DNA from: Thermobispora bispora DSM 43833 | GTDB lineage: Bacteria; Actinomycetota; Actinomycetes; Streptosporangiales; Streptosporangiaceae | Assembly (NCBI RefSeq): GCF_000092645.1 | Contig: NC_014165.1 | Location: 868,001 to 932,000, forward strand | Direction: 5' to 3' | Length of the DNA stretch: 64,000 bases | Part shown: in pieces, positions 44,301 to 51,674 of the stretch | Position numbering within the stretch: the first letter of the stretch is position 1 | How the letters are laid out: every line of letters starts with the position of its first letter | Notes under the pieces: generated by a model | Database searches by the model: none | Seen by the model: only the letters and a program-made list of their open reading frames with translations | Told to the model about the DNA's origin: nothing | Translations under genes and position numbers: made by a program

Positions 44301-45492
44301 CGACCGGCGCCCCACGCTCTACATCGACCTGGGGAAGGTCCACCGGTTCGACCAGATCCAGGTGCTGTTCCCGGACACCTTCCTCGGCCAGCCGCCGGTC
44401 AAGGTCACCGTGCGCGCGGGGACGCGGACCGTGCAGGGCTGGGTGGGCAAGGACGGCAGGGTCCGGTTCCCGGCGATGCGGGCGAGGCGGCTGGCGATCG
44501 AGTTCACCGCGCCGGCGTCCCGGTCGCTCCAGGTGGCCGAGCTCCGCATCCCCGGGGTCAAGCCGCTCGGCGCGCTCGGCGGCTTCCCGCTGCGGCTCCC
44601 GTGCGGGTACGGGCCGACCCTGTGGGTGGACGGCAACGCGGTGCCGACCAGGATCGTGGACGGCACCCTCAACGACGTGCTCAACGGCCGCCCGCTGACC
44701 TTCGCCGGGTGCGCGCCCATCCGGCTCTCCGAGGGCCGGACCAGGGTGAGCGTGGCGGCGACCGACGCCTTCCGGGTCGAGTCGGTCGCGCTGCGGACCG
44801 ACGACGCCGCGGCCGAGCGGACCGGCCGGGTGAAGATGACCCCGGCGAAGGTGCTCTCCTGGGGCCCGGACGAGCGCCGGCTGCGCGTCACGGCGGACGA
44901 GCCCGCCTACCTCGTGGTGAACGAGAACGCCAACGCCGGGTGGCAGGCCTACCTCAACGGCGAGCGGCTCACCCCGGTGCGGCTCGACGGGTGGCGGCAG
45001 GCGTGGGAGCTGCCCGCGGGCGGCGGCGAGGTCGTGCTGCGCTACGAACCCGACGCGCCGTACCGGGCCGCGTTCGCCGGCGGGGCCGCGGCCGCGCTCC
45101 TCGTGCTCGCCCTCGCCCTGATCCCCGCGCGCCGGCGGCCGTCCCCCGGCGCGGTGGGCCCGGGCCGGGCGTCCACGGTGCTGATGTGGGCGGCGGCGGT
45201 GGCCGCCGGCCTGTGGAGCGCGTGGCTCGCCGGCGCGGCCGTGGCGGTCGCCGTGCTCCTGCTGGTCCGGTGGCAGCGGCGGATCCTCGACGCCCGGCAC
45301 GCCGGCCCGACGCGGCTGCGGTGGATCGCCCGGCGCGTCTCCTCGGCCTGGCTGCTCGCCGTGCTGCTCGCCGCGGCGGGCGTGGCCCAGGCGCTCGGGC
45401 ACGGCATGGCCGCGCAGCTCCTCTGCGCCGGGACGCTCGCCGTGCTCGCCGCCGTGCTGGGCGACCGGGAGGAGGCGCGATGGTCCGGCTGA
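41377..45492 (+). CDS. aftD: AftD-like alpha-(1->3)-arabinofuranosyltransferase (DUF3367)
   Basis: A 1371-residue membrane glycosyltransferase matching mycobacterial AftD, which branches cell-wall arabinan using decaprenyl-phospho-arabinose. N-terminal GT-C region (~35-470): the loop after the first helix carries ETKLDLAIDPAGFLSR, ALHLWDPAYFGHLQNQAYGY and LFPMGPFY, the AftD signature. The large extracytoplasmic part has two discoidin-like carbohydrate modules (~735-880 with ALDGDLRTGWRSDG, ~955-1070 with AMDGDVKTLW), and the C-terminus returns to the membrane (~1230-1370). GTG 41377 is used (GAGG 7 nt ahead); GTG 41344 and 41371 are alternatives. It overlaps the next gene by 13 bases. Confidence 0.92.
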   Translation: MTGSTRSQERTRLTAADLREPAAGQAGPARREASTLRHRLRMVAACLLLAAIAFNSAPGMLIPETKLDLAIDPAGFLSRALHLWDPAYFGHLQNQAYGYLFPMGPFYLLFHTLDMPAWDIQRLWMSLVLCAAFVGTERLARALNIGTPNTRILGGLAYALAPHALALIGVNSSEFLPSAVLPWILLPLVHGAQGRLSPRRAAALSAVAFLFAGGVNAAAELAVLPAPFLYLITRRNGPRKWRLLAWWLVLTGAVTLWWLIPLLLLGGYIFSFLPFIETASATTGVTSLINVLRGTSSWISFLPVDGKPWIPAAFDQATVPWLVVATALVAALGLTGAVRRGTPERAFLALCVLTGVFVITAGHVHDLAHPWAEQVRALFDGPLAPLRNLHKFDALVRLPIALGIAALPTAGPVRVRKPAMAVSAGLLTLTLVPVATGGVTPSGAFPDIPMYWREAATWLNRNVGSGMVLVMPGAARGEYLWGRPLDEPMQSLLKVRWATHTNVPWGSPGIARLIQAIDERFANGRGSPGLTAVLRRIGVTHLLIRNDIDREKIGTAWPARIHQALEDSGLTRTAEFGPLVGQLSSVTASGWLDQPYPALEVYRVPGAAPVAGTVPREDALHVEGAPEAVLAMAEQGLLTDDRPILLGDEPGAEKISSADTVLTDTLRKRDLIFGDVRRSTSATLTDEERPKTTDLLDPKWTGAMSTARYLDVKEVIASSSDGSIDASASARDPGRLPYAALDGDLRTGWRSDGWKGAVGEWLEVRFTGPVDLHEFEVAFEMSAIGPPVAEVAVETERGTRRAAVQQTDALQRLRPVTGPTSWLRIRITKLAYAPKSSFGTRVGILEVRVPGVSAVRTIALPASAKDSPGTVLLTKQGHAAACMRGSATWTCNAQLQIHGEDRYGFDRLFPVTRDEVRTVSGKAVLTDPRSADLLTSLPSLFPHVGGSSTVTDHPAVLGRQAMDGDVKTLWYAQPFDRRPTLYIDLGKVHRFDQIQVLFPDTFLGQPPVKVTVRAGTRTVQGWVGKDGRVRFPAMRARRLAIEFTAPASRSLQVAELRIPGVKPLGALGGFPLRLPCGYGPTLWVDGNAVPTRIVDGTLNDVLNGRPLTFAGCAPIRLSEGRTRVSVAATDAFRVESVALRTDDAAAERTGRVKMTPAKVLSWGPDERRLRVTADEPAYLVVNENANAGWQAYLNGERLTPVRLDGWRQAWELPAGGGEVVLRYEPDAPYRAAFAGGAAAALLVLALALIPARRRPSPGAVGPGRASTVLMWAAAVAAGLWSAWLAGAAVAVAVLLLVRWQRRILDARHAGPTRLRWIARRVSSAWLLAVLLAAAGVAQALGHGMAAQLLCAGTLAVLAAVLGDREEARWSG

Positions 45493-46472
45493 ACCGGGTG
45501 GTGCGCGACCTGCTCATCGTCACCGCGATCGCGTTCATGATCACGGCGGCCGTGCTGCTGCGCTACTACGTCTACCCGGCGACCCTGGTGCTCCCGCTCG
45601 AGCAGAACCGGACCTACCGGCTCGAGGCGTCCTCGGCCGTCTACCTCGACACCACCACGTACGAGCTGCGGGCCGGCGTGCCCGTGGTGCAGACGGTCAC
45701 CCTCCTCGGCGACCCCGCCGCCGGCGACGACCGGGTGGCCGTGTGGACGGAGGCCTCCTCCCTGGAGACCGAGCAGGGGGAGCGCATCGACTACCACGAG
45801 CGCCGCACCGCCTTCGACCGGCGGACCGGGATGATCGTCGACTGCTGCGAGGGCTACGTCGACTCCGACCCGGCGGCGGCGCAGCGCGGGCTCGCGTTCC
45901 GCCTGCCCTTCGGCGCCCGGCCCCAGGGGTACCCGATGTACGAGCCCCTGGTGAAGCAGGAGGTGCGGCTGCGCTTCGACGGGACGGAGACCGTCGCCGG
46001 CGTGGAGACCTACCGGTACACCTACCGGGTGGGCCCGGTGAAGATCGAGGACCTGCCCGACCCGGTCCCCGGGCGGTCGGTCGGGCTGCCGTCCTGGCGG
46101 AGGATCACCGTGGCCAGGTACACCGAGGTCGACCGGACCCTGTGGGTGGAGCCGGAGAGCGGCCTGATCGTGAAGACGCTGCTGCGCCGCCACGACACGC
46201 TGCGCACCCCCGACCAGGTGGAGCGGCAGACCAGCCTCCAGGCGGAGCTCGTCACCTCCGAGGGGGACGTGCGCGCCCTGGCCGAGGAGGCGCTGCGGTG
46301 GCGGCGGTGGGCGCAGCTCGTGCGCGACGTGGTCCCGGCGCTGTGCCTCGGGATCGGCGGCCTGCTCGCCGCGGTGCTGGTGGGGCTGCGCGCCGCCCGC
46401 GCGGTACGGCGGTCAGCGGCGGCGCAGCACGAGCAGCAGGTTCCAGGTCACGAACTCGCGGACGCCGGGTAG
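45480..46472 (+). CDS. DUF3068 (PorA-like) membrane protein, copy 1
   Basis: A 330-residue protein with an N-terminal membrane helix (~10-32), a large extracytoplasmic beta-rich domain (~35-290; FDGTETVAGVETYRYTYRVG and DRTLWVEPESGLIVKTLLRR) and a C-terminal membrane helix (~298-318). This is the DUF3068/PorA-family layout seen at mycobacterial Rv0227c. Two adjacent cysteines (VDCCEGYVDS) stand in the outer domain; copy 2 has a matching TCCGVN. ATG 45480 overlaps the aftD stop by 13 bases with GGGAGGAGG ahead, so translation is coupled. Its 3' end overlaps the convergent methyltransferase by 60 bases. The family's molecular role is unsettled (envelope/porin-like). Confidence 0.9.
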   Translation: MVRLNRVVRDLLIVTAIAFMITAAVLLRYYVYPATLVLPLEQNRTYRLEASSAVYLDTTTYELRAGVPVVQTVTLLGDPAAGDDRVAVWTEASSLETEQGERIDYHERRTAFDRRTGMIVDCCEGYVDSDPAAAQRGLAFRLPFGARPQGYPMYEPLVKQEVRLRFDGTETVAGVETYRYTYRVGPVKIEDLPDPVPGRSVGLPSWRRITVARYTEVDRTLWVEPESGLIVKTLLRRHDTLRTPDQVERQTSLQAELVTSEGDVRALAEEALRWRRWAQLVRDVVPALCLGIGGLLAAVLVGLRAARAVRRSAAAQHEQQVPGHELADAG

Positions 46473-47150
46473 ATGGACCACCGCGGTCGCCCAACGAGGG
46501 TGGTAGCGCGGCCGGGCGTCGATCAGCTCCACGTCCGGCCGGCGCCTCGCCCATGCCAGGGCCTTGGACACCGAGACCGGGAACAGCGTCGTGCCGTACA
46601 GGTTCTTGGGCGGCCTGCCGTACCGGCGCTCATACCGGCGCGCGGCGAAGCGGCCGCCGAGGTAGTGCCAAGGGGAGGTCTCGTGCCCGCCCCAGGGCGA
46701 GAGCCAATTGGTGAACGACAGGTAGATGATCCCGCCCGGCTTGGTCACCCGGACCATCTCCTCCGCCATGCGCCACGGGTCGGGCACGTGCTCGAGCACG
46801 TTGGAGGAGAAGCACACGTCGACCGACCCGGTCCGCAGCGGCAGGTCCAGGGCGCTGCCGAGCACGGAGCCGTCCGGGATGACACCGGTGCGCGCGCTCA
46901 TCTCCCCGGCGTCGCAGTCGATGCAGATCGCGCGGGCGCCGGCGGCGCGCAGCACCTCGGTGAAGTACCCGGGGCCGCCGCCGACGTCGGCGACGAGCGC
47001 CCCGTTCAGGTCGGTGTACGTGCCGAGCTGGGCCACCGTGTCCCTGGCGAGCAGGCCGTAGAAGTAGTCCGGATCGGTCTGCTCCTTGCGGAACGCGCGG
47101 AACAGCCGGATCGAGCGAGCCAGATCTGCGCGGAAGGGCTCGGTCTGCAC
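46413..47150 (-). CDS. SAM-dependent methyltransferase (Rv0224c-like)
   Basis: A 245-residue class I methyltransferase: motif I VADVGGGPGYFTEVL, the acidic residue after strand 2 (AICIDCDAGEM), motif II SSNVLEHVPDPWRMAEEMVR and KPGGIIYLSFTNWLSPWGG. The C-terminal half (YRPPK-type stretch GRPPKNLYGTTLFPVSVSKA) may bind the acceptor. In M. tuberculosis Rv0224c lies in the matching position beside the arabinan genes, suggesting O-methylation of an envelope polysaccharide. GTG 47150 follows AAGGGAG; the frame open to 47255 is not supported. It converges on, and overlaps by 60 bases, the DUF3068 gene. Confidence 0.88.
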   Translation of the reverse strand: MQTEPFRADLARSIRLFRAFRKEQTDPDYFYGLLARDTVAQLGTYTDLNGALVADVGGGPGYFTEVLRAAGARAICIDCDAGEMSARTGVIPDGSVLGSALDLPLRTGSVDVCFSSNVLEHVPDPWRMAEEMVRVTKPGGIIYLSFTNWLSPWGGHETSPWHYLGGRFAARRYERRYGRPPKNLYGTTLFPVSVSKALAWARRRPDVELIDARPRYHPRWATAVVHLPGVREFVTWNLLLVLRRR

Positions 47151-47248
47151 GGCGACTCCCTTCGTCCGGGTGCGCCGTACCTTAACACTTCGTCCAATAA
47201 ACGTGGAGGCCGTGCACAGCCCACGACGATCGGCGTAGGGAGGTCGGC

Positions 47249-49285
47249 ATGACACAGGTCGCGGAGAACCGGGGTGCGGAAGGGACCACCCTCACCATCA
47301 CCCTGCCCCGATGGCTCGCCGGCCTCGCGCACCCCGTCATCGCCGTGGCGGTGCTGCTCATCCTGCTCGCGCTCGGGCTGCGGATCCCCATCCTGCTCGG
47401 CTCGTACTTCGTCGAGGACGACTTCCTGTTCCAGGGCGACGCGTACGAGAGCGGGCTCACCTTCGACTTCATGTTCCGGGTGCACAAGGGCCACCTCATG
47501 CCCGGCGCGCTCGCGCTCACCTGGGTGCTCGCCCGGATCTCCGCGTACAACTGGGCGCTGGTCGCCTCGGTGACCTTCGCCGCGCAGGTCCTCGTCTCGG
47601 TGATGACGCTGCGGCTGCTGGTCCGGCTCTTCGGCGTGCGGCCCGGCATCCTCATCCCGCTCGCGATCGCCCTGTTCTCGCCGCTCACCTTCCCCGCGTT
47701 CGGCTGGTGGTCGGCGGCGATCAACGCGGTGCCGCTCCAGCTCGGCATGGTCATGGCGCTCAGCGCGCAGGTCCGGTACGTCCGGGAGGGCCAGGCCAAG
47801 TACGCCCGCCGGGCCTTCCTGTGGGTGCTCTTCGCGATGGCGTTCAGCACCAAGGGGGTGTTCGTCCCGTTCGTGCTGTTCGCCGTGACCACCGGGTTCC
47901 TCCGCCGCTGGGCGGGCGGCTGGATCGGGCTCATGCTCCGGGAGGCCCGGCAGCACTGGCGGCTCTGGGGCGCGTACCTGCTGCTCATCGCCGGGTACAC
48001 CGCCCTCTACCTCTCCCGGCGGGACACCGCCCCCGGCGAGGGCGCCACGATCCCCGACCCGGGCGACGCGTTCGACCTCGTCACCAAGCTGCTCGGCTCG
48101 ACCTTCCCCGCCGGCATCGTGGGCGGGCCGCTCTCCTGGGGCCCGGTGCCGCCCACCGGCGGCATGGCCAACCCGAGCGGCCTCCTCATCGCGGTGGCGT
48201 GGACGGTGATCGCCGCGCTCGTGATCGGCTCGCTGATCCACCGGCGGCGGGCCGGGCGGGCGTGGGTGCTCATGGCCGGGTACCTGATCGCGGTGGACGC
48301 CATCCCCACCGCGATCGCCCGCGGGACCGGTCTCGCCCAGATCGTCGGCGCCGAGACCCGGTACGTGGCCGACGCGGTGATCGTGTTCGCGCTCTGCCTC
48401 GCGCTCGCCTACCTGCCGCAGCCGGGCGAGCCCGAGCCGTACCGCAGGCCGCTCCCCACGGGGAGCGGGGTGGCGGCCGCGGCCGGGGTGGTCGCCGGGG
48501 TGTACCTGGTCACCGCCACGGTGTCGATCCAGAACTACCGCGACACCCTCTCCGGGGACCGGGTCCGCGCCTACCTCGCCAACGTCCGCGCGGCCCTGGC
48601 CAAGGCCCCCGACGACACCCCGATCTACTCGAGCCCGCTCCCCGAGGACATCGTGCTGCCGTGGAACGGCAACCGCCGCTACAGCCACCGGCTGCTCGCC
48701 CCGCTCGCCCGGCCCACCCTGCGGGAGCGGATGCGCGCGCCGGAGCCGTCCGAGGACGCGGTGGTCTTCGACGAGAAGGGGAGGCTGGTGCCGGTGAGCG
48801 TGCAGCCGGTGATCGCCCGGGTGCCCCCGCCGGGCCGCACCTGCTTCCCGCTGCTCGGCGACGCCATCTTCTTCCCCGACGTCCCCTCCTTCGGCGGCAT
48901 CGGGCCGATCGCGGGCCTGGCGTACTCGGCGAAGCGGCCGGTGACCGGCAGCTACGAGATCGGGGAGTACCGCGGCCGGCTCACGTTCCGGGCCACCGAG
49001 AGCGGGCTGCTCCACTTCCCGGTCACCGCGCCGGGCAAGGGCCTGCTGATCCGGCTCGACGACCCGGCGGCGCCGATCTGCCTCAAGGGGTTCGCCTTCG
49101 GGGACCCGGTGCCGATGAAGCCGCCCGCCGGGCAGGACCAGGGGAAGGCCCAGGGGCAGCCGGCCCCCACGGCGGAGCCGTCCCCGGCGGCCTCCCCGGC
49201 GGCGTCCCCATCGGAGCGCCGCTCGCCCGCTACCGGGCGGCGGTCCCCGCAGGCGTCTGCGCAGACCGTTCCGGCCGCTTCGTGA
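47249..49285 (+). CDS. Polytopic GT-C-like membrane protein (Rv0226c-like)
   Basis: A 678-residue integral membrane protein with about 11-12 helices in the first ~440 residues and a C-terminal extracytoplasmic domain (~450-620) ending in a Pro/Ala/Ser-rich tail. The first loop holds the acidic VEDDFLFQGDAYESGLTF and HKGHLMPGAL, the GT-C signature for a polyprenyl-phosphate-sugar transferase. Helix-rich WWSAAINAVPLQLGMVMAL follows. ATG 47249 has GGGAGG ahead. It is divergent from the methyltransferase and convergent with, and overlapping, the acyltransferase gene by 56 bases. A transferase of the arabinan or galactan machinery is the best guess. Confidence 0.8.
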   Translation: MTQVAENRGAEGTTLTITLPRWLAGLAHPVIAVAVLLILLALGLRIPILLGSYFVEDDFLFQGDAYESGLTFDFMFRVHKGHLMPGALALTWVLARISAYNWALVASVTFAAQVLVSVMTLRLLVRLFGVRPGILIPLAIALFSPLTFPAFGWWSAAINAVPLQLGMVMALSAQVRYVREGQAKYARRAFLWVLFAMAFSTKGVFVPFVLFAVTTGFLRRWAGGWIGLMLREARQHWRLWGAYLLLIAGYTALYLSRRDTAPGEGATIPDPGDAFDLVTKLLGSTFPAGIVGGPLSWGPVPPTGGMANPSGLLIAVAWTVIAALVIGSLIHRRRAGRAWVLMAGYLIAVDAIPTAIARGTGLAQIVGAETRYVADAVIVFALCLALAYLPQPGEPEPYRRPLPTGSGVAAAAGVVAGVYLVTATVSIQNYRDTLSGDRVRAYLANVRAALAKAPDDTPIYSSPLPEDIVLPWNGNRRYSHRLLAPLARPTLRERMRAPEPSEDAVVFDEKGRLVPVSVQPVIARVPPPGRTCFPLLGDAIFFPDVPSFGGIGPIAGLAYSAKRPVTGSYEIGEYRGRLTFRATESGLLHFPVTAPGKGLLIRLDDPAAPICLKGFAFGDPVPMKPPAGQDQGKAQGQPAPTAEPSPAASPAASPSERRSPATGRRSPQASAQTVPAAS

Positions 49286-50612
49286 AGAAGCGGACCAGCC
49301 CGCGGGCCGGCTCCTCGACGTACCGGTAGGTGAGGTCGGCGAGCAGCACCGTGATCGCGGTGATCGCGATGAGGTTGCCCACGAAGTTGCCGCTCCACGG
49401 CTGCTGCTCGGTGAACTCGTACCAGAGGTAGAGGACGACGAACTGCCAGAGGAAGACGCCGTAGGAGATCCGGCCGAAGTACCGCATCACCCGGCTGGAG
49501 AGGAACCGCTCGACCACCCGCGCCACGCCTTCGGTGGGCGAGGTGAGCAGGGCGGCCGGGGCGACCAGGCCGACCGCGATGGTGGCGTAGAGCAGGAGCT
49601 CGGCGATGTCGGCCCAGACGCTGTCCACGCCGGTGAACCGGGTCCCGGTGAGCGGCGAGGCGGCCACGGCGTAGGCGAGCGCGGCGACCGCCAGGAAGGA
49701 GCCGGCGGAGGCGTTGGCCGCGCGGATGAACCGCCGGGCCGGGCCGTCCTCGTCCGGGTCCTCCCGCGCCCAGGCGAGCACCACGGCGATCGCCATGCCG
49801 CAGGCGAAGTACACCATCGACCGGGGGAGCCACATGTTGAGGTTCGGCCGGTAGACCGGGTAGTAGGTGAAGATCGCCCAGAGCAGCGAGATGGAGGCGA
49901 GCCCGGCCAGCCCGATGAGCAGCCGCCTCGCCCGGCCGCCCACGTCGTCGCCGGCCCGCCGCGCGTACGCGGCGAGCGCCGCGGCGAGCAGCGGCAGCAC
50001 CAGGTAGAACGCCATCTCCACGCAGAGGCTCCACATCTGGGCGAGCCCGCGCGGGCCCAGGCCGTACCACCAGGGGTCGGGCTCGTAGTTCTGCACGAGC
50101 AGGAGGAGCTCGGCCCACGTCTTGAGGTCGCCGAGGTGCTCGTCCGCCCAGAGCAGCATGGCGACGACCACGACGATCCAGTAGGCGGGGAGGATGCGCA
50201 GGCACCGCTTGATCAGGTAGAGCCGGGTGTCCGGCGGCGGGGAGCCGCGCAGCGTGGCCTGGGCGTACGGGCGGTAGAGCAGGAGGCCGGAGAGCACGAA
50301 GAAGACCGGCACGGCCACGTCGCCCCGGGCGAGCAGGGCGCTGAAGAAGTGGTCCCGCAGCCCGGCGGCCGACTCGATGGCGACGTGGAACGCGAGGACG
50401 GCGAACGCGGCGATGGCCCGCATCCCGTCGAGCGCGTCCAGGTGGCCGGTGACCGTGGGGAGCGTCACGCCCCCGGGCGGCAGGCTCTGGCTCGGGCGGA
50501 GGACCTCCACCGGAACGGCGGCGTGCGGCGGCATGGCACCATTACCGGAGGGTTGACTCGGGGGCCCGACCTCACCCTGGTCCGCCCACGAGCTAGAACC
50601 TGTTTCGGTCAC
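49230..50612 (-). CDS. Acyltransferase-3 membrane protein (Rv0228-like)
   Basis: A 460-residue integral membrane O-acyltransferase of the Acyl_transf_3 family, with about 10-11 helices. The N-terminal catalytic signature LDGMRAIAAFAVLAFHVAIE (His76) is followed by PVFFVLSGLLLYRPYA, YLIKRCLRILPAYW and the late helix pair ending TYRYVEEPARG. Such enzymes acetylate or succinylate envelope sugars. The start is GTG 50612, but an ATG 26 codons in is equally possible, as the first ~50 residues are poorly conserved. It is divergent from the second DUF3068 gene across a region rich in operator-like dyads. Confidence 0.88.
   Translation of the reverse strand: MTETGSSSWADQGEVGPPSQPSGNGAMPPHAAVPVEVLRPSQSLPPGGVTLPTVTGHLDALDGMRAIAAFAVLAFHVAIESAAGLRDHFFSALLARGDVAVPVFFVLSGLLLYRPYAQATLRGSPPPDTRLYLIKRCLRILPAYWIVVVVAMLLWADEHLGDLKTWAELLLLVQNYEPDPWWYGLGPRGLAQMWSLCVEMAFYLVLPLLAAALAAYARRAGDDVGGRARRLLIGLAGLASISLLWAIFTYYPVYRPNLNMWLPRSMVYFACGMAIAVVLAWAREDPDEDGPARRFIRAANASAGSFLAVAALAYAVAASPLTGTRFTGVDSVWADIAELLLYATIAVGLVAPAALLTSPTEGVARVVERFLSSRVMRYFGRISYGVFLWQFVVLYLWYEFTEQQPWSGNFVGNLIAITAITVLLADLTYRYVEEPARGLVRFFTKRPERSAQTPAGTAAR
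50594..50607. promoter_or_regulatory. KstR-like dyad inside 5' end of the acyltransferase gene
   Basis: TAGAACCTGTTTCG fits the KstR core TNNAACNNGTTNNA with G for the final A. It overlaps the first codons of the acyltransferase gene and is one of several such elements nearby. Confidence 0.35.
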
Positions 50613-50627
50613 TTTTCTGCATCCCTC

Positions 50628-50641
50628 GTGACGTAGGTCAC
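50628..50641. promoter_or_regulatory. CRP-like site in the acyltransferase/DUF3068 divergent region
   Basis: GTGA-CGTAGG-TCAC, the CRP half-site pair with canonical spacing, in the AT-rich 109-base divergent region. It matches the form of 39578-39591. Confidence 0.45.
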
Positions 50642-50665
50642 TGCCGTCGTTAACATATCGCGAAA

Positions 50666-50680
50666 TAGAACTTTGTTTCA
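50666..50680. promoter_or_regulatory. TAGAAYNNNGTTYYA dyad before the DUF3068-ubiA-dprE operon
   Basis: TAGAACTTTGTTTCA, 42 bases ahead of the DUF3068 start. Same 15-bp form as at 12102 and 35624. Confidence 0.4.
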
Positions 50681-50721
50681 GGGCAATTAAGTTGTAAACC
50701 CCCAGCCCTTCGGGAGGAGCT

Positions 50722-51642
50722 ATGCGCCGCGGTGTGGGACTGGTCCTCTTAGCGATCGGGGCGTTCCTCGTCGTACTCGCGCCGTTGCTCAGGTTCCCCG
50801 TCGCCGGCCGGCTCGTGCAGGCGCCGTCGGATCAGTACAACATCATCAAACTGACCGCGGAGAACGCGCAGTACTTCAGCATCGCCGACCTGAAGGTGCT
50901 CAACGCCAACCTCGACGTGACGGTCACCGTACGGGGGGACGTGTCCCAGGCCAAGGACGACCACGTGGTCTGGGACCAGTTCCAGGCCACCAACGACGTG
51001 ACCAACAACCGGCCGGGCATCGACTTCTTCGAGTTCCGCAGCGCGTTCAACAAGTACGACGGGACCGGGGTCACCTGCTGCGGCGTGAACGTGAACAAGA
51101 CCCCCGTCACCATCGAGGGCCAGGTCTTCCTGTTCCCCTTCGGCGTGGAGAAGAAGACCTACAAGGTCTTCAACCCGGTGACCAAGCAGGCGTACGACGC
51201 CGAGTTCGCGGGCGAGGAGGTCATCGAAGGGCTGGACGTCTACAAGTTCCGGGTGAAGGTCCCGCCGACGGTCACCGAGACCCTCACCGCGCCGGCCTCG
51301 GTGCTCGGCATGGACGAGCCCGGTGACATCCAGGTCAGCCGGGTGTACGAGGCGACGATCACGTACTGGGTGGACCCGATCACCGGCCTGCCGGTCAAGC
51401 AGCAGCAGGAGCGGCGGGAGATGCTCCGGACCGCGGACGGGGTGGACCGCATGCCGGCCCTGATCGGCACCTTCACCTACACCCCGGAGACCGTGCGCGA
51501 CCTCGTCAGCACCGCCCGGACGAACGCGGACCAGATCCGGCTGATCACGACCACCCTGCCGCTCAGCTCGCTGATCCTCGGCCTGATCGCGCTCGTCGCG
51601 GGTTTCGTCTTCCTGCGGGGCGCGTCGCGGGGCGCACGCTGA
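50722..51642 (+). CDS. DUF3068 (PorA-like) membrane protein, copy 2
   Basis: A 306-residue DUF3068 protein: N-terminal helix (~5-25), outer domain (~30-270; VWDQFQATNDVTNNRPGIDF, FPFGVEKKTYKVFNPVTKQA, YWVDPITGLPVKQQQERREM) and C-terminal helix (~276-298). It carries a vicinal Cys pair (GVTCCGVN) like copy 1, in the same part of the domain. ATG 50722 has GGGAGGAGC ahead. It opens a four-gene unit with ubiA, dprE1 and dprE2, where the last two junctions are ATGA overlaps, so it probably works with decaprenyl-phospho-arabinose supply or use. Confidence 0.9.
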   Translation: MRRGVGLVLLAIGAFLVVLAPLLRFPVAGRLVQAPSDQYNIIKLTAENAQYFSIADLKVLNANLDVTVTVRGDVSQAKDDHVVWDQFQATNDVTNNRPGIDFFEFRSAFNKYDGTGVTCCGVNVNKTPVTIEGQVFLFPFGVEKKTYKVFNPVTKQAYDAEFAGEEVIEGLDVYKFRVKVPPTVTETLTAPASVLGMDEPGDIQVSRVYEATITYWVDPITGLPVKQQQERREMLRTADGVDRMPALIGTFTYTPETVRDLVSTARTNADQIRLITTTLPLSSLILGLIALVAGFVFLRGASRGAR

Positions 51643-51674
51643 CGGAGGACGCGCTGAGCACGGAGGGCGCCGGG

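Noticed and set aside
41323-45402. A 1359-codon minus-strand frame opposite aftD
   Set aside because: Shadow frame rich in Arg, Gly, Glu and Pro; no domain is recognisable.
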